The notes: a model not told the origin generated them from the sequence alone. Positions 43,014 through 52,293 are shown, counted from the first letter of the stretch. The stretch is 64,000 nucleotides of DNA from G965202915 sp965205955 (GCA_965205955.1 OZ242192.1:2170001-2234000), one strand, 5' to 3'. Program-made: numbers and translations.

Positions 43014-44747
43014 ATGGACACCCCGCCCCGAAAAATCGTTCGCCGCACCATAGGCAGAGTTTTATCCGGCGATCTCCATCCCGTACTAAAACGCATCTAT
43101 GCGGCGCGGCATGTCCGCTCCGAACAGGAACTGGATTACTCACTAAAGCGGCTTCTCCCCTACCACCGGTTAAAAGGGATCGATGCCGCGACTACCTTGC
43201 TCGAACAGGGTTTACGGCGGCAGGAGCGCATGCTCATCGCCGCCGACTTTGACGCGGATGGCGCAACAAGCTGCGCCCTGGCAGTGCGGGTATTGAAGAA
43301 AATGGGCGCGAGGCATATTGACTATATTGTTCCAAACCGGTTTGAACACGGCTATGGTCTGACCCCGGCAATCGTCGATGTCGCCGCAAGATTGGATCCC
43401 GATTTGATTATAACGGTTGATAATGGCATCTCCAGTAATGCCGGCGTTGATCATGCGCATGAATTAAAAATCAAGGTACTGATTACCGATCATCACCTTC
43501 CCGGCTCAGTGCTGCCCGATGCCGACGCGATTGTCAATCCCCAGCAGCATGGGGATGAATTTCCAAGCAAATGTCTGGCCGGCGTAGGGGTCATGTTCTA
43601 TGTCCTGTCGGCGTTGCGTGCCAGACTGCGTGAGCAGAACTGGTTTGAAGAAAATAACTTGACCGAGCCAAACCTGGCGCACTACCTTGACCTTGTAGCG
43701 CTCGGCAGTGTAGCCGACATGGTACCGCTGGACAGAAATAACCGGATACTCGTTTCACAGGGACTGCGCCGCATTCAATCCGGTCAATGCAATCCGGGGA
43801 TACAGGCATTACTCCATATCGCCGGCAGAAATGCGGACGCTATCACTGTGGCGGACCTGGGTTTTGCCATTGCCCCCCGATTGAATGCCGCCGGACGCCT
43901 GACCGATATGTCGGTGGGAATCGACACCCTGCTCAGTGAAGAACCGGAAACCGCACTGGCGCTTGCAAGACAACTGGACACTCTCAACCGCGAACGAAAA
44001 AAAATCCAGGCCGGGATGCAGGAACAGGCATTAACCGCGATGAGCCGGATACTTGCCGCCTCCCCCGGCGACTTGCCCGCAGGGATTTGCCGGTTTCATC
44101 CGGATTGGCATGCGGGCGTAGTCGGACTTGTCGCCGGCAAGCTCAAAGACCGGTTCCATCGTCCCGCCATTGCCTTCGCGCGCGAGCAGGACAACCTTAT
44201 TAAAGGCTCGGCCAGATCGGTAATGGGGGTGCATATTCGCGATGTCCTCAGCCGTATAGCAACCGGAACCCCGGGATTGATCAACAGTTTTGGCGGCCAT
44301 GCAATGGCGGCCGGACTGACCATTCAAGAAGAAAACCTCGAGGCATTCCAGTCCGCTTTTTACAACGTCGTGGGCGAGTTTTGCGACAACGCAGACCTAT
44401 GTTCCGACCTGCTGACCGATGGAGAATTACCCGAGGACGTGCTAACGGTCGAGTTTGCCAATCTGCTGCAAGAAAGCGGTCCGTGGGGGCAGTCCTTTCC
44501 CGAACCCTGTTTCGACGGCGAATTTGATATTATCAACCAACGTTTGCTTGACGGCAATCATATAAAATTTACATTGAAAAAGAATGAAACTACCCCGGTG
44601 GTTGATGCCATCGCCTTCAATGTCACCGATCCCGTCCAGGACCAACAATTTGCCCGCATCCATGCCGCCTACCGGTTGGACATCAATGACTTCCGCAGCC
44701 GAAAATCGCTGCAATTGATCATCGAGCAATTCGCGCCCTGTCAATAA
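43014..44747 (+). CDS. recJ: Single-stranded-DNA-specific exonuclease RecJ
   Basis: A 5'-3' exonuclease acting in recombination and mismatch repair. The 577-residue protein has the DHH-family motifs DFDADGATS (about residue 80), TVDNGISS, TDHHLPG and ALGSVADMVPL, and the DHHA1 block LINSFGGHAMAAGLT, followed by the C-terminal OB domain (FDGEFDIINQRLLDGNHIKF). Length matches Escherichia coli RecJ. It is downstream of the rpfE-like gene and its 3' end abuts a transposase remnant in the opposite direction. Confidence 0.97.
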   Translation: MDTPPRKIVRRTIGRVLSGDLHPVLKRIYAARHVRSEQELDYSLKRLLPYHRLKGIDAATTLLEQGLRRQERMLIAADFDADGATSCALAVRVLKKMGARHIDYIVPNRFEHGYGLTPAIVDVAARLDPDLIITVDNGISSNAGVDHAHELKIKVLITDHHLPGSVLPDADAIVNPQQHGDEFPSKCLAGVGVMFYVLSALRARLREQNWFEENNLTEPNLAHYLDLVALGSVADMVPLDRNNRILVSQGLRRIQSGQCNPGIQALLHIAGRNADAITVADLGFAIAPRLNAAGRLTDMSVGIDTLLSEEPETALALARQLDTLNRERKKIQAGMQEQALTAMSRILAASPGDLPAGICRFHPDWHAGVVGLVAGKLKDRFHRPAIAFAREQDNLIKGSARSVMGVHIRDVLSRIATGTPGLINSFGGHAMAAGLTIQEENLEAFQSAFYNVVGEFCDNADLCSDLLTDGELPEDVLTVEFANLLQESGPWGQSFPEPCFDGEFDIINQRLLDGNHIKFTLKKNETTPVVDAIAFNVTDPVQDQQFARIHAAYRLDINDFRSRKSLQLIIEQFAPCQ

Positions 44748-44860
44748 CCCGAATATTGCCCTAATGAGCTCACGCGACAAGGTCGGCTTTTGTTTGAGGT
44801 CTGAATATACGTGCGGGTAGCGGGCGTTGTTGTGGCCAGCCGGTGTAATTTAATCTCCAC
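44741..44860 (-). pseudogene. IS481-type transposase N-terminal remnant, frameshifted
   Basis: GAGGAGGTTACAAA precedes a GTG at 44860 that starts VEIKLHRLATTTPATRTYIQ and TSNKS, closely matching the remnant at 21206. After that, the reading frame shifts and the match to SRELG is seen only in another frame (CGCGTGAGCTC). The DNA similarity extends about 60 bp upstream of the start. It lies in inverse orientation relative to the 21-kb copy. Confidence 0.7.
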
Positions 44861-44930
44861 TTTGTAACCTCCTCTGAACGTATTGAATCCCGGATTGAAT
44901 TGAAACAGAGTATATTCTATCACACGGGAC

Positions 44931-45176
44931 GTAACATCTGGGAGAGTGGCCGGGGGTGAGGGGATGCGCCAGTGTTCAAATTCACTTCCCGATCATTTTT
45001 TAATTATTGACTTCATAAAATGCCGCTGTGCTGATAGGATACCCTGAATAAAAAATCTCAGTGCTATCCCGGTAACCAAACTGAGCAGCATGTTTGCAGA
45101 TAATAATGACGTTTAATAGCATTCTAATGACTTATAACCATATTTTGATACGGAATAACAGCAAACCACTGATCGC
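44931..45176. other. Gene-free spacer before the PP2C gene
   Basis: The AT-rich stretch contains TTGACT at about 45006 without a well-spaced -10, and ATATTTTGATACGGAATAAC near 45142. It probably holds the promoter of the phosphatase gene but no confident call can be made. No coding frame is seen. Confidence 0.4.
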
Positions 45177-46613
45177 ATGGGCTTAGAATTTGAACTTGCA
45201 GGCTCCCAGATAGACGGGGCACGGGATTATCAGGAGGATGCCTTCCTGATCACGCATCTCACCGACGGCGCCGGCAATCCCAGTGCGCTGATTGTGGTTG
45301 CCGACGGGATGGGCGGCCATGCCGCCGGCAACGTTGCCAGCAACATGGCGGTACAGGCATTCAACAAGAATGTTTCCGCCAATTACCCATCCGACAAGAT
45401 TAACGAAATCCTGGAACAATCCGTCCATCAAGCCAATGACTCCATAAGAGAAACCGTTACCGAAACCGAGGCCTTATCCGGCATGGGCTGCACCATAGTC
45501 GCGGGCATATTGGAAGACGGCAAATTATGGTGGGCCAGCGTAGGCGACAGCCATTTATATCTGGTGCGCAAAAAAGAACTGATAAAGAAAAACGCCGATC
45601 ACAGCTACGGCGGCTTTCTCGACCGCATGAAAGCCGCCGGAACGCCCGTTGAAGCCGAAGCCGGTTTGGCAAGAAACATGCTGATGAGCGCAATTACCGG
45701 GGATGAGATCAACGAAATCGACGTTTCCGACACCCCCTTCGAACTGAAGTCCGGCGACAAAGTAATCATCTGCAGTGACGGCCTCGATACCCTGAAAACA
45801 GACAACATCATCGAATACGCCGACCAGAGCAAATCCCCCAAAGAACTTGCCAACGCGCTGATGGTCGCCGTAGAAGACCGAAACGTACCCCGCCAAGACA
45901 ACACAACCGCCGTAGTCGTATACGTCAAAAAAGCCCGCGTCGCAGAAAAACAGCCGAAGCCGGATAAAACCGATACCGGAACCGACAAAGACCGACCGGC
46001 CCGGAGCACCGCCACAGCGCAGCAACCCCGGCAATTTGAAGCCGAAGACAGACCTAAAGGCAAAGCAGGCAAAATATTCGGCATCCTCGCGGTATTACTG
46101 CTTGCCGCAGCAGGCGCGGCCTATTATTTGCTTGAATACAAAAAACAACCGAAACCCGACGTCGCCAGGCAAACCCCTCCCGCCGAGACCGTGACAACGG
46201 AAGAAACCGGGAAAACGGTGACTTCGGCACTTGACGCAATACCAGAGGCCGAAGTGCCGGCCGAGGCGGCGCAAAAAACCGAAGAAGAAACCGCCGCAAC
46301 ACCGGAAGAAATCACAAAAAAACCCGAAGAAAAAATCGCAGGCAAGACCCAAAAAACCTTTCAAGACACCCTGCAATCCGGCGGCAAAGGCCCGCTAATG
46401 ATCGTTATCCCTGCCGGTGAATTTAAGATGGGCAGTTACGGCGCATCGCCCCACACCACCGAACGCCCGCAACACACCGTCCAGGTTGAAAGTTTTGCCG
46501 TCAGCCAATATGAAATTACCTTTGCCGAATACGACCTTTTCGCCAAAAGCGCCGGCGCAAAATACCCAAAAACAACGGCATGGACCGGAACACCCATCCG
46601 GTCATTTACGTAA
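45177..46613 (+). CDS. PP2C-type phosphatase fused to a membrane segment and the start of an FGE domain (5' part of a frameshifted gene)
   Basis: Residues 1-245 form a PP2C serine/threonine phosphatase with metal motifs DYQEDAF, VVADGMGGHAAGN, VGDSHLYLV, CSDGLDTL and DNTTAVVVYV. A charged linker, one membrane helix (about 295-316, IFGILAVLLLAAAGAAYYLL) and a Glu/Lys/Thr-rich linker follow. Then comes the beginning of a formylglycine-generating-enzyme/sulfatase-modifying domain: VIPAGEFKMGS, HTVQVESFAVSQYEITFAEYD. The frame is broken by what looks like one lost A in a run of five at 46566-46570, and ends 15 codons later. Topology puts the phosphatase in the cytoplasm and the FGE-like domain in the periplasm. 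It may dephosphorylate FHA partners; that is inference. Confidence 0.88.
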   Translation: MGLEFELAGSQIDGARDYQEDAFLITHLTDGAGNPSALIVVADGMGGHAAGNVASNMAVQAFNKNVSANYPSDKINEILEQSVHQANDSIRETVTETEALSGMGCTIVAGILEDGKLWWASVGDSHLYLVRKKELIKKNADHSYGGFLDRMKAAGTPVEAEAGLARNMLMSAITGDEINEIDVSDTPFELKSGDKVIICSDGLDTLKTDNIIEYADQSKSPKELANALMVAVEDRNVPRQDNTTAVVVYVKKARVAEKQPKPDKTDTGTDKDRPARSTATAQQPRQFEAEDRPKGKAGKIFGILAVLLLAAAGAAYYLLEYKKQPKPDVARQTPPAETVTTEETGKTVTSALDAIPEAEVPAEAAQKTEEETAATPEEITKKPEEKIAGKTQKTFQDTLQSGGKGPLMIVIPAGEFKMGSYGASPHTTERPQHTVQVESFAVSQYEITFAEYDLFAKSAGAKYPKTTAWTGTPIRSFT

Positions 46614-47080
46614 ACTGGGATGACGCCTTCCAATACGCCAAATGGTTATCGAAGCAAACCGGCCACAAATACCGTCTGCCGAGCGAAGCTCACTGGGAAT
46701 ACATGGCCGCCGCCGGCCAAAAAACCCCATTCTGGTGGGGACACAAACAAGAAACCGGGCACGCCCATTGCTTTGGTTGCGGCACCGGACTCGACCCGCG
46801 CCGACCGGCAAAAACAGGCAGTTTCGCCCCCAACCCATTTGGAGTTTACGACACCGCCGGCAACGTCAGCGAATGGGTGCATGACTGCTGGCACAAAAAC
46901 TATAACGACGCGCCCGACAACGCCGAAGTCTGGGAAGGCGGCGACTGCACCCGGCGTGCGGTCAGGGGCGGATCTTACAGCAGCCCGCCCCAATCAATCC
47001 GGTCCGTAAAACGCGATAAATACCGATCCGATGGCACCTACGATCACATTGGGATCAGGATCATTCGCGATCTCAAATAA
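46580..47080 (+). pseudogene. 3' part of the PP2C-FGE gene after the frameshift
   Basis: This frame continues the FGE-sulfatase domain: HPVIYVNWDDAFQYAKWLS, YRLPSEAHWEYMAAAG, GVYDTAGNVSEWVHDCW, RAVRGGSYSS and the end IGIRIIRDLK. With one extra A in the run at 46566-46570 the upstream frame would read PKNNGMDRNTHPVIYVNW, a normal FGE sequence. The break may be a true mutation, a sequencing error in a short homopolymer, or a slippage switch. Most FGE-like domains in such fusions are not proven enzymes. Confidence 0.85.
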
Positions 47081-47363
47081 GCCCATCACTGTGTCCCAGC
47101 CTGTCCCTGATCAACTGCTTCAACTCCCTTGACTCCCGCAAGCGGCCTACTCTGCCATTCCTGCGAAAGACTGGATTCCTGCTTTCGTGTATCGTCCCGT
47201 ATAACAGGATGTACTCTCTTGACCGGGTTTGCCATGCGCATCCCATTGAGCATCGTCTCATCCGCCCGTTCCGGCCCCAGATAAACGGCATGGCGGGGGC
47301 AGGTCCCAGAACCTTTCGACCAAAATCCTGCATTTCTCCCACGCTCATGCAATATTCGGGCTA
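47081..47363. repeat. Repeat-derived spacer upstream of ubiA
   Basis: It contains GCCATTCCTGCGAAAGACTG (47156 onwards) and GGATTCCTGCTTTCGTGT (47176), related to 21052 and 21115. CATGCAATATTCGGGCTAAT (47345 onwards) matches the inverse of 34221-34240. Minus-strand frames here carry no recognisable domain. The region probably derives from a decayed mobile element. Confidence 0.6.
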
Positions 47364-48386
47364 ATGAGAAACCCTTCATTCGAGATTTTTCTTCGAGCAG
47401 ATGATAACGTGAAGACGCAGATAAAACAGCTTTCGCTCACCGCAAAAAATATTCTTGCGCGGATAAAGGCGCGAACAGAAATACTCGGCGAATATCTGCA
47501 GGAACAATACATAGCCTACCGGCCCATAGTAAAAGACAGGGCGTATCACTATGCGGTCCTGACTCGCATAAACAAGCCTATAGGCATATTTCTGCTGCTG
47601 TGGCCGACGTTATGGGCGTTATGGATAGCCGCGGAAGGTGCGCCGGATCCCGGTGTTTTTATCGTGTTCGTATGCGGGGTTATTCTGATGCGTTCGGGAA
47701 CCGTTGTATTAAACGATATTGCCGACAGGAATTTTGACGGCCGGGTGCGCCGGACCCGAAACAGACCGATTGTATCGGGGCATGTCTCTGCAATCGAGGC
47801 CCTTTATCTTGCCGGGAGCTTGATCCTGATTGCATTCCTGCTGGTGCTTACCATGAATCGCCTGACAGTAACCTTGTCGTTTGTCGCGTTCATCCTGGCG
47901 GCCCTGTATCCGTTTATGAAACGCTATACCTATCTGCCGCAATTTTTCCTCGGACTCGCTTTTAGTTTCTCTATACCCATGGCCTTTGCGGCGCAGACAA
48001 ATGCTATCCCACAGATAGCATGGCTTATTCTGATTGCTAATGTGCTCTGGACGGTTTTCTATGACACTATCTACGCGATGATCGACCGAGAGGATGACGC
48101 GCGCATCGGCGTTAAATCGACCGCCATATTATTTGCAGATTCATACCTTGTGATTATTGCAATGATTCAATTCCTTGTATTGATTGCTTTCATGCTGATC
48201 GCCAATCAATTAAATTTTGGGTGGATATTCTACACTGCGTTGCTGCTCGCGGGAGGGCTCAGCTGCCGTCAACTCTTTTTGATACGGGACAAAGACGCTG
48301 AATTGTGTATGCAGGCATTTCTGAATAATAACCTGTACGGCGCTGTGATTTTCGCAGGGATCTTCCTGCACTACCTGTTCCGCTAA
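47364..48386 (+). CDS. ubiA: 4-hydroxybenzoate polyprenyltransferase
   Basis: An integral membrane prenyltransferase of ubiquinone synthesis. The two aspartate-rich motifs are NDIADRNFDGRVRRTRNRP and YDTIYAMIDREDDARIGVKS, the latter with the usual KSTAILF continuation. At 340 residues it is about 45 longer than typical UbiA. The extra N-terminus lies in repeat-derived DNA, so a later start such as GTG 47409 is possible. Its last 40 codons recur as a fragment at 54214-54332, and the tRNA-Thr gene behind it is duplicated too. Confidence 0.93.
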   Translation: MRNPSFEIFLRADDNVKTQIKQLSLTAKNILARIKARTEILGEYLQEQYIAYRPIVKDRAYHYAVLTRINKPIGIFLLLWPTLWALWIAAEGAPDPGVFIVFVCGVILMRSGTVVLNDIADRNFDGRVRRTRNRPIVSGHVSAIEALYLAGSLILIAFLLVLTMNRLTVTLSFVAFILAALYPFMKRYTYLPQFFLGLAFSFSIPMAFAAQTNAIPQIAWLILIANVLWTVFYDTIYAMIDREDDARIGVKSTAILFADSYLVIIAMIQFLVLIAFMLIANQLNFGWIFYTALLLAGGLSCRQLFLIRDKDAELCMQAFLNNNLYGAVIFAGIFLHYLFR

Positions 48387-48415
48387 GGCATCCGGACGGT
48401 TTTATCAGCCGGTCA

Positions 48416-48489
48416 TGGAGCCCCGAGAGGGAATCGAACCCCCAATCAATGATTACAAATCATTGGTTATACCATTTAACTATCGGGGC
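48416..48489 (-). tRNA. tRNA-Thr(TGT), copy 1
   Basis: The minus strand folds into a cloverleaf: acceptor GCCCCGA with TCGGGGC, D arm GTTAAATGGTATAAC, anticodon arm AATGATTTGTAATCATT with anticodon TGT, T arm GGGGGTTCGATTCCCTC, discriminator T and encoded CCA. The length is 74 nt. It lies directly downstream of ubiA in the opposite direction. A second copy at 54362 differs by one base in the variable region. Confidence 0.95.
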
Positions 48490-48613
48490 AAAGGTTCCCT
48501 TGGGGATAAGCAAGTCAAACTATTGAAAATTGGCCTCTCTTCAACCAAGGGCCGGCGTAGTTGCATCGGCAAGCGCCGATTCATCAACGCTAAAACAGGC
48601 TGGATTCGCATAC

Positions 48614-50302
48614 TCAGCCGGCTTTAGGGGGATCATCCGTATCCTCATCTTCCAGAACAGTATCATCCGCCTCCAAATCCGCACCATCCTGCATATCGTC
48701 CAGCATGATTGTCTCATCTTCTGAGCCCGGCTCGGCGCCATCCAGAGTCTCTGCCGCCGGCTCCTCCGTTTCATCAGCGGTATAGCCAAATTCAGAGACC
48801 GGGGCATCTTCCCCTACATCAAACCCGAGTACTTCCGATTCATCCGCGGCAAGGCTGAGATCGATATCTTCGGCTCCCTCCGACTCCTGTGAGCCATTCA
48901 CCGCCTGATTATCTTGATAATACACCGTATTTGAGAGTACCGTCTTGTTACTGTCCTGCATATCCGGAATGGTAAATTCAAACTCACACTTATGCAGGCG
49001 GATATTATCGCCATGCTTCAATCTCATTTCATCCCGCACCATCTCGTCATTGACAAAGGTGCTGTTGATGCTTCCCTGATCAATCAACCAGAAAGAATAA
49101 TCCTTATACTCAATCAACGCATGCTGCCTTCCGATCGTCGTTTCATTGACGACAATGTAATCGAGATGTTGGGTATTCGTTCCGGCAACCCGGCCCAGCA
49201 TGATTGGTTTGCTTCCCAGTTTATGCCTCTGCTTATCCGTTTTACCCTCCAGATCATTCAGATACGCTTCCGGTATAATCTCTCCACCCACATTTATTGA
49301 GCGGCCTCGTTTTAACAATAAAATAAATATCGCGAGCAGCGTGATGACTAAAATAATTATTGCGGCAATAATTATTATTGAACGTATACGCTCTTCTTCC
49401 AGTACTTCCTGTTGAACAGGCGCCTTGATAATGACTGGTTGTGTAACCGGCGGCGGCGGGGCCGATGCCTCCGGTTCGGAGGCTGTTTCGGACTCCGCCG
49501 ATTCCGGCGGGGCACTGATAATCGCATTAATATGCTCGAAAACATTCCGCAAATCCTTCGCCGTTAACGCCCGGTAGTATTCGCCGCTCGTGCTTTGGGC
49601 TACGGATTGGATTAACTGAAAATCAGCCGCATCAGTAAACGCTACGCCAAAAATCCGTATGCCGGAATCGGCGGCATCGGAGGCAAGAGATTCTTTCAAC
49701 CACCTGGCCTGCTCCAGATCGCGATTTGCATCACCAGTATCCACAATGCCGTCCGTCATAAATATAATGACCTTATGTGCGTCATCCCGACCGTTGGTTT
49801 TCAATTCATAAATTGCGCGCTCAATCCCTGCAGGACTATTGGTAAACTGGCCCTTGTAGTTCATAGGTTCGATGCCGGACAGGATCGTATCGCGATTGCC
49901 GAATGAGGCCTCAGTCAACGGCAAGGCCAACTGTACATCTTGACCGAAAATGACCATTGCCACCCGGGTCGCTTCATCCTGTAGTCTGATAAATTCAGTA
50001 ACCGCCTGCTTGGCAAGAAAGTCCGGATCATTTTTTTTCATGCTGCCGGAATTATCCAATACCAGCACTACATCCTTACTCATTATCGGACTGGCGACCG
50101 CATCACTTTCAGCCGCCCCATCCGATATCGCTTCAGACTCCGGCGCACCGGACATTGACTCAGCAGCGTCGGCAGGGCCATTCATTGCCGGGATCCCGGC
50201 GTTATCCGCCGCCGCAGTATCAGGCGATGCATTTTCCGCCTGTGCACAGAACATGAAAAATAAAAAAATGAAACCCACAAGAGGCTTACTTAAAAAACCC
50301 AT
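48614..50302 (-). CDS. Membrane vWA-FHA protein, copy 1
   Basis: The protein has a signal peptide (FLSKPLVGFIFLFFMFCAQA), a low-complexity acidic stretch, and a periplasmic von Willebrand A domain with the MIDAS motif DNSGSM (about residue 81) and FMTDGIVDTGDANRD. One membrane helix (about 305-328) follows, then a cytoplasmic FHA domain at about 365-445 (GRxxGTNTQ, TTIGRQHALIEY, QGSINSTFVN), and an acidic tail ending DTDDPPKAG. The FHA fold binds phosphothreonine. ATG 50302 is chosen because GGAG lies 8 bases upstream; the frame opens at 50329. It probably senses or scaffolds an envelope process under phospho-control. Function is not known. Confidence 0.88.
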   Translation of the reverse strand: MGFLSKPLVGFIFLFFMFCAQAENASPDTAAADNAGIPAMNGPADAAESMSGAPESEAISDGAAESDAVASPIMSKDVVLVLDNSGSMKKNDPDFLAKQAVTEFIRLQDEATRVAMVIFGQDVQLALPLTEASFGNRDTILSGIEPMNYKGQFTNSPAGIERAIYELKTNGRDDAHKVIIFMTDGIVDTGDANRDLEQARWLKESLASDAADSGIRIFGVAFTDAADFQLIQSVAQSTSGEYYRALTAKDLRNVFEHINAIISAPPESAESETASEPEASAPPPPVTQPVIIKAPVQQEVLEEERIRSIIIIAAIIILVITLLAIFILLLKRGRSINVGGEIIPEAYLNDLEGKTDKQRHKLGSKPIMLGRVAGTNTQHLDYIVVNETTIGRQHALIEYKDYSFWLIDQGSINSTFVNDEMVRDEMRLKHGDNIRLHKCEFEFTIPDMQDSNKTVLSNTVYYQDNQAVNGSQESEGAEDIDLSLAADESEVLGFDVGEDAPVSEFGYTADETEEPAAETLDGAEPGSEDETIMLDDMQDGADLEADDTVLEDEDTDDPPKAG

Positions 50303-50641
50303 CACCGATTCTCCGCATAAGAAAAACATTATTTTGATCTCTATTACCTTATATACACTCAGTCTTTGACTGTCACGGCATGGGCATTCGAATCTGCATC
50401 AATCTTTCCCGCACCTGAAAAGCAAGGGCAGGCGCACAACATTGACGATATAGTCGCTATGGTCAATTATGGCAGACCCTCGGACTTTAATCACTGTAAT
50501 AAAATAATTGCTTCCCATTGATGTCCAACAAATCGTATTCCCCATCATCCTGTATACTGGCACAACCTTGTGCTATGAACTTGAACTGTCATATTCAAGT
50601 CTCTATACTTATCAAAGGCTTGCATTTTTAATTTATTTGCC
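50303..50641. other. Divergent spacer between vWA-FHA and FHA genes, copy 1
   Basis: The 339 bp are almost unchanged in copy 2 (58765-59103). They must hold both divergent promoters. TGTATACTGGCACAACC lies near 50561. One plus-strand frame from 50366 encodes a short signal-like peptide (TVTAWAFESASIFPAPEK) ending at 50520; its upstream part is in another frame. I do not annotate it as a gene. Confidence 0.45.
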
Positions 50642-51487
50642 ATGCTAAAAACATTTTTCGCCACACCAATCGAAATCAGTATCGGGGAAAAGGTCCTGAA
50701 GTTTCATTCCCTGGGAGATTTTGATTTCTGCCTTTCGGGAAGAACAGCGGTTCCGTCAAACAAAATCACTGAAATGGTTCAATGGTCTACAGATGAATTA
50801 AAAAAAGAATCAAAAAAAATCAAGGGCATTGAAAAACACTTTGTCGAAATACTTTCCCGCTCCATTGAAGATCTGGACAGCATCAATAGCGCAATACGTG
50901 AATTGGATCCGCTGATCTTTTCTCACGACCACGATTGGCGAACCATTATTATGTCTTTACACGACGGCGATGAGGTATTCAATAAATTCAGGCGTATTGC
51001 CCTTGTCAAATATATGCAATACCTTTCGTCCCGGCAGGAAATTATAAAGTATCTTTATTCGGAGAAGAAAAAATATCGAGAAAACAAGGCGCCGCCAGAT
51101 CAAAATAATATCGCTTCGGCTTTGGCGCCGGAGAACGATGCAGAAAATAATAACCGACTGGAACGCATGCCCAAAGGCGAGGTCATAACCATCGATATAA
51201 AAAACAAGGAACAGATTGGACTATTGCTGTCAAAACACGAGTGTAGATTAACCGGGGGCGAGCCGATTACATTTACCGACGAGACCGGTTCGAAATATAT
51301 GCTAAACAAGGGTCAAAATACCATCGGTCGTGATAAGGTGAGCGATATAATCATAGACGCTTCATTCAGAGATATTTCACGCCTGCACCTCATCATCGAT
51401 ATCGATATGGATAACCATATTAATCTAACCGACTTATCCTCGCACGGTTCATATATCGCCGCCAAATACCTCCAATACTATACATAA
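50642..51487 (+). CDS. Cytosolic FHA-domain protein, copy 1
   Basis: This 281-residue protein lacks a signal or membrane segment. Residues 1-150 are helical and charged with no domain I recognise. A linker rich in Asn, Glu and Pro follows, then a C-terminal FHA domain at about 220-275 with TIGRDKVSDIIID, DISRLHLIIDID and DLSSHGSYI, the Arg, Ser-Arg and Ser-His-Gly positions used for phosphothreonine binding. It is divergent from the vWA-FHA gene across 339 bp and is followed after 74 bp by the APS reductase gene. A signalling adaptor is likely. Confidence 0.85.
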   Translation: MLKTFFATPIEISIGEKVLKFHSLGDFDFCLSGRTAVPSNKITEMVQWSTDELKKESKKIKGIEKHFVEILSRSIEDLDSINSAIRELDPLIFSHDHDWRTIIMSLHDGDEVFNKFRRIALVKYMQYLSSRQEIIKYLYSEKKKYRENKAPPDQNNIASALAPENDAENNNRLERMPKGEVITIDIKNKEQIGLLLSKHECRLTGGEPITFTDETGSKYMLNKGQNTIGRDKVSDIIIDASFRDISRLHLIIDIDMDNHINLTDLSSHGSYIAAKYLQYYT

Positions 51488-51561
51488 ATGCTATTTCCTG
51501 AATATTCCCGTCAAGTAGTCCCAGCCCGAACCTGCCGCTTACAACAATCCATAATTTTACA

Positions 51562-52293
51562 ATGGTGAAGCGCTTGAATATTGAGCAATTGGCCAGGGAT
51601 TACGATGATAGCGAGCCATCCGATATTATCGAACTGGCGCTGGAAAAATTCGATAATACCGCTATCTCATTCAGCGGCAGCGAAGACGTTGTCCTGATTG
51701 ATATGGCCGTTAAAATCAACCCTGATATCAACGTATTTTCACTTGATACCGGGCGTCTCCATCCCGAAACCTATCATTTTATTGAACGAATACGGGAATA
51801 TTACAATATTTCCGTTGAAATCCTGTTCCCGGATTCAGACGCAGTGCAGCAAATGGTGGAAAAAAAAGGACTGTACAGTTTTTATAAAGACGGACACCAG
51901 GAATGCTGCGGGATACGGAAAGTAGCGCCATTGCGCCGCAAACTGGCCACAGTGGATGCCTGGATTGTCGGGCAACGTAAAGATCAAAACCCAATCACCC
52001 GCAAGACCATTCACGCTATAGAATATGATCATGTATTCTCTACACCCGATAAAACATTGATCAAATTCAATCCCCTGTTCAACTGGACTTCAGAACGGGT
52101 CTGGCAATACATACGGGAAAACGAGATCCCCTGTAACAAGCTGCACAGCCGAGGATATATAAGCATAGGTTGCGAGCCCTGCACACGTCCGGTGCTCCCC
52201 CATCAGCATGAAAGAGAGGGGCGATGGTGGTGGGAAGAGACGGCTGTAAAGGAATGTGGGCTACACATTGGAGCCGGAGAAAATAAACCATGA
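51562..52293 (+). CDS. cysH: Assimilatory APS reductase (CysH family), copy 1
   Basis: Reduces adenylyl sulfate (APS) to sulfite with thioredoxin-type electrons. The 243-residue protein has the PP-loop region SFSGSEDVVLIDMA, the LDTGRLHPETY block, ITRKTIH and WTSERVWQYI. The cysteine pairs C115-C116 and C204-C207 (ECCGIRK, GCEPC) are the 4Fe-4S ligands that mark APS reductase rather than PAPS reductase. The short C-terminal segment RWWWEE is as in the family, ending KECGLH with the catalytic Cys. The thioredoxin-like gene overlaps its stop by 4 bp. Start ATG 51562. Confidence 0.95.
   Translation: MVKRLNIEQLARDYDDSEPSDIIELALEKFDNTAISFSGSEDVVLIDMAVKINPDINVFSLDTGRLHPETYHFIERIREYYNISVEILFPDSDAVQQMVEKKGLYSFYKDGHQECCGIRKVAPLRRKLATVDAWIVGQRKDQNPITRKTIHAIEYDHVFSTPDKTLIKFNPLFNWTSERVWQYIRENEIPCNKLHSRGYISIGCEPCTRPVLPHQHEREGRWWWEETAVKECGLHIGAGENKP

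Noticed and set aside
47073..47348. Short minus-strand protein frames upstream of ubiA
   Set aside because: The sequence is shared with other repeat-derived spacers and shows no domain; it is treated as mobile-element debris.
48541..48807. Short minus-strand frames overlapping the acidic tails of the vWA-FHA genes (also 56979-57245)
   Set aside because: They are alternate-frame shadows of the vWA-FHA coding region, duplicated with it.
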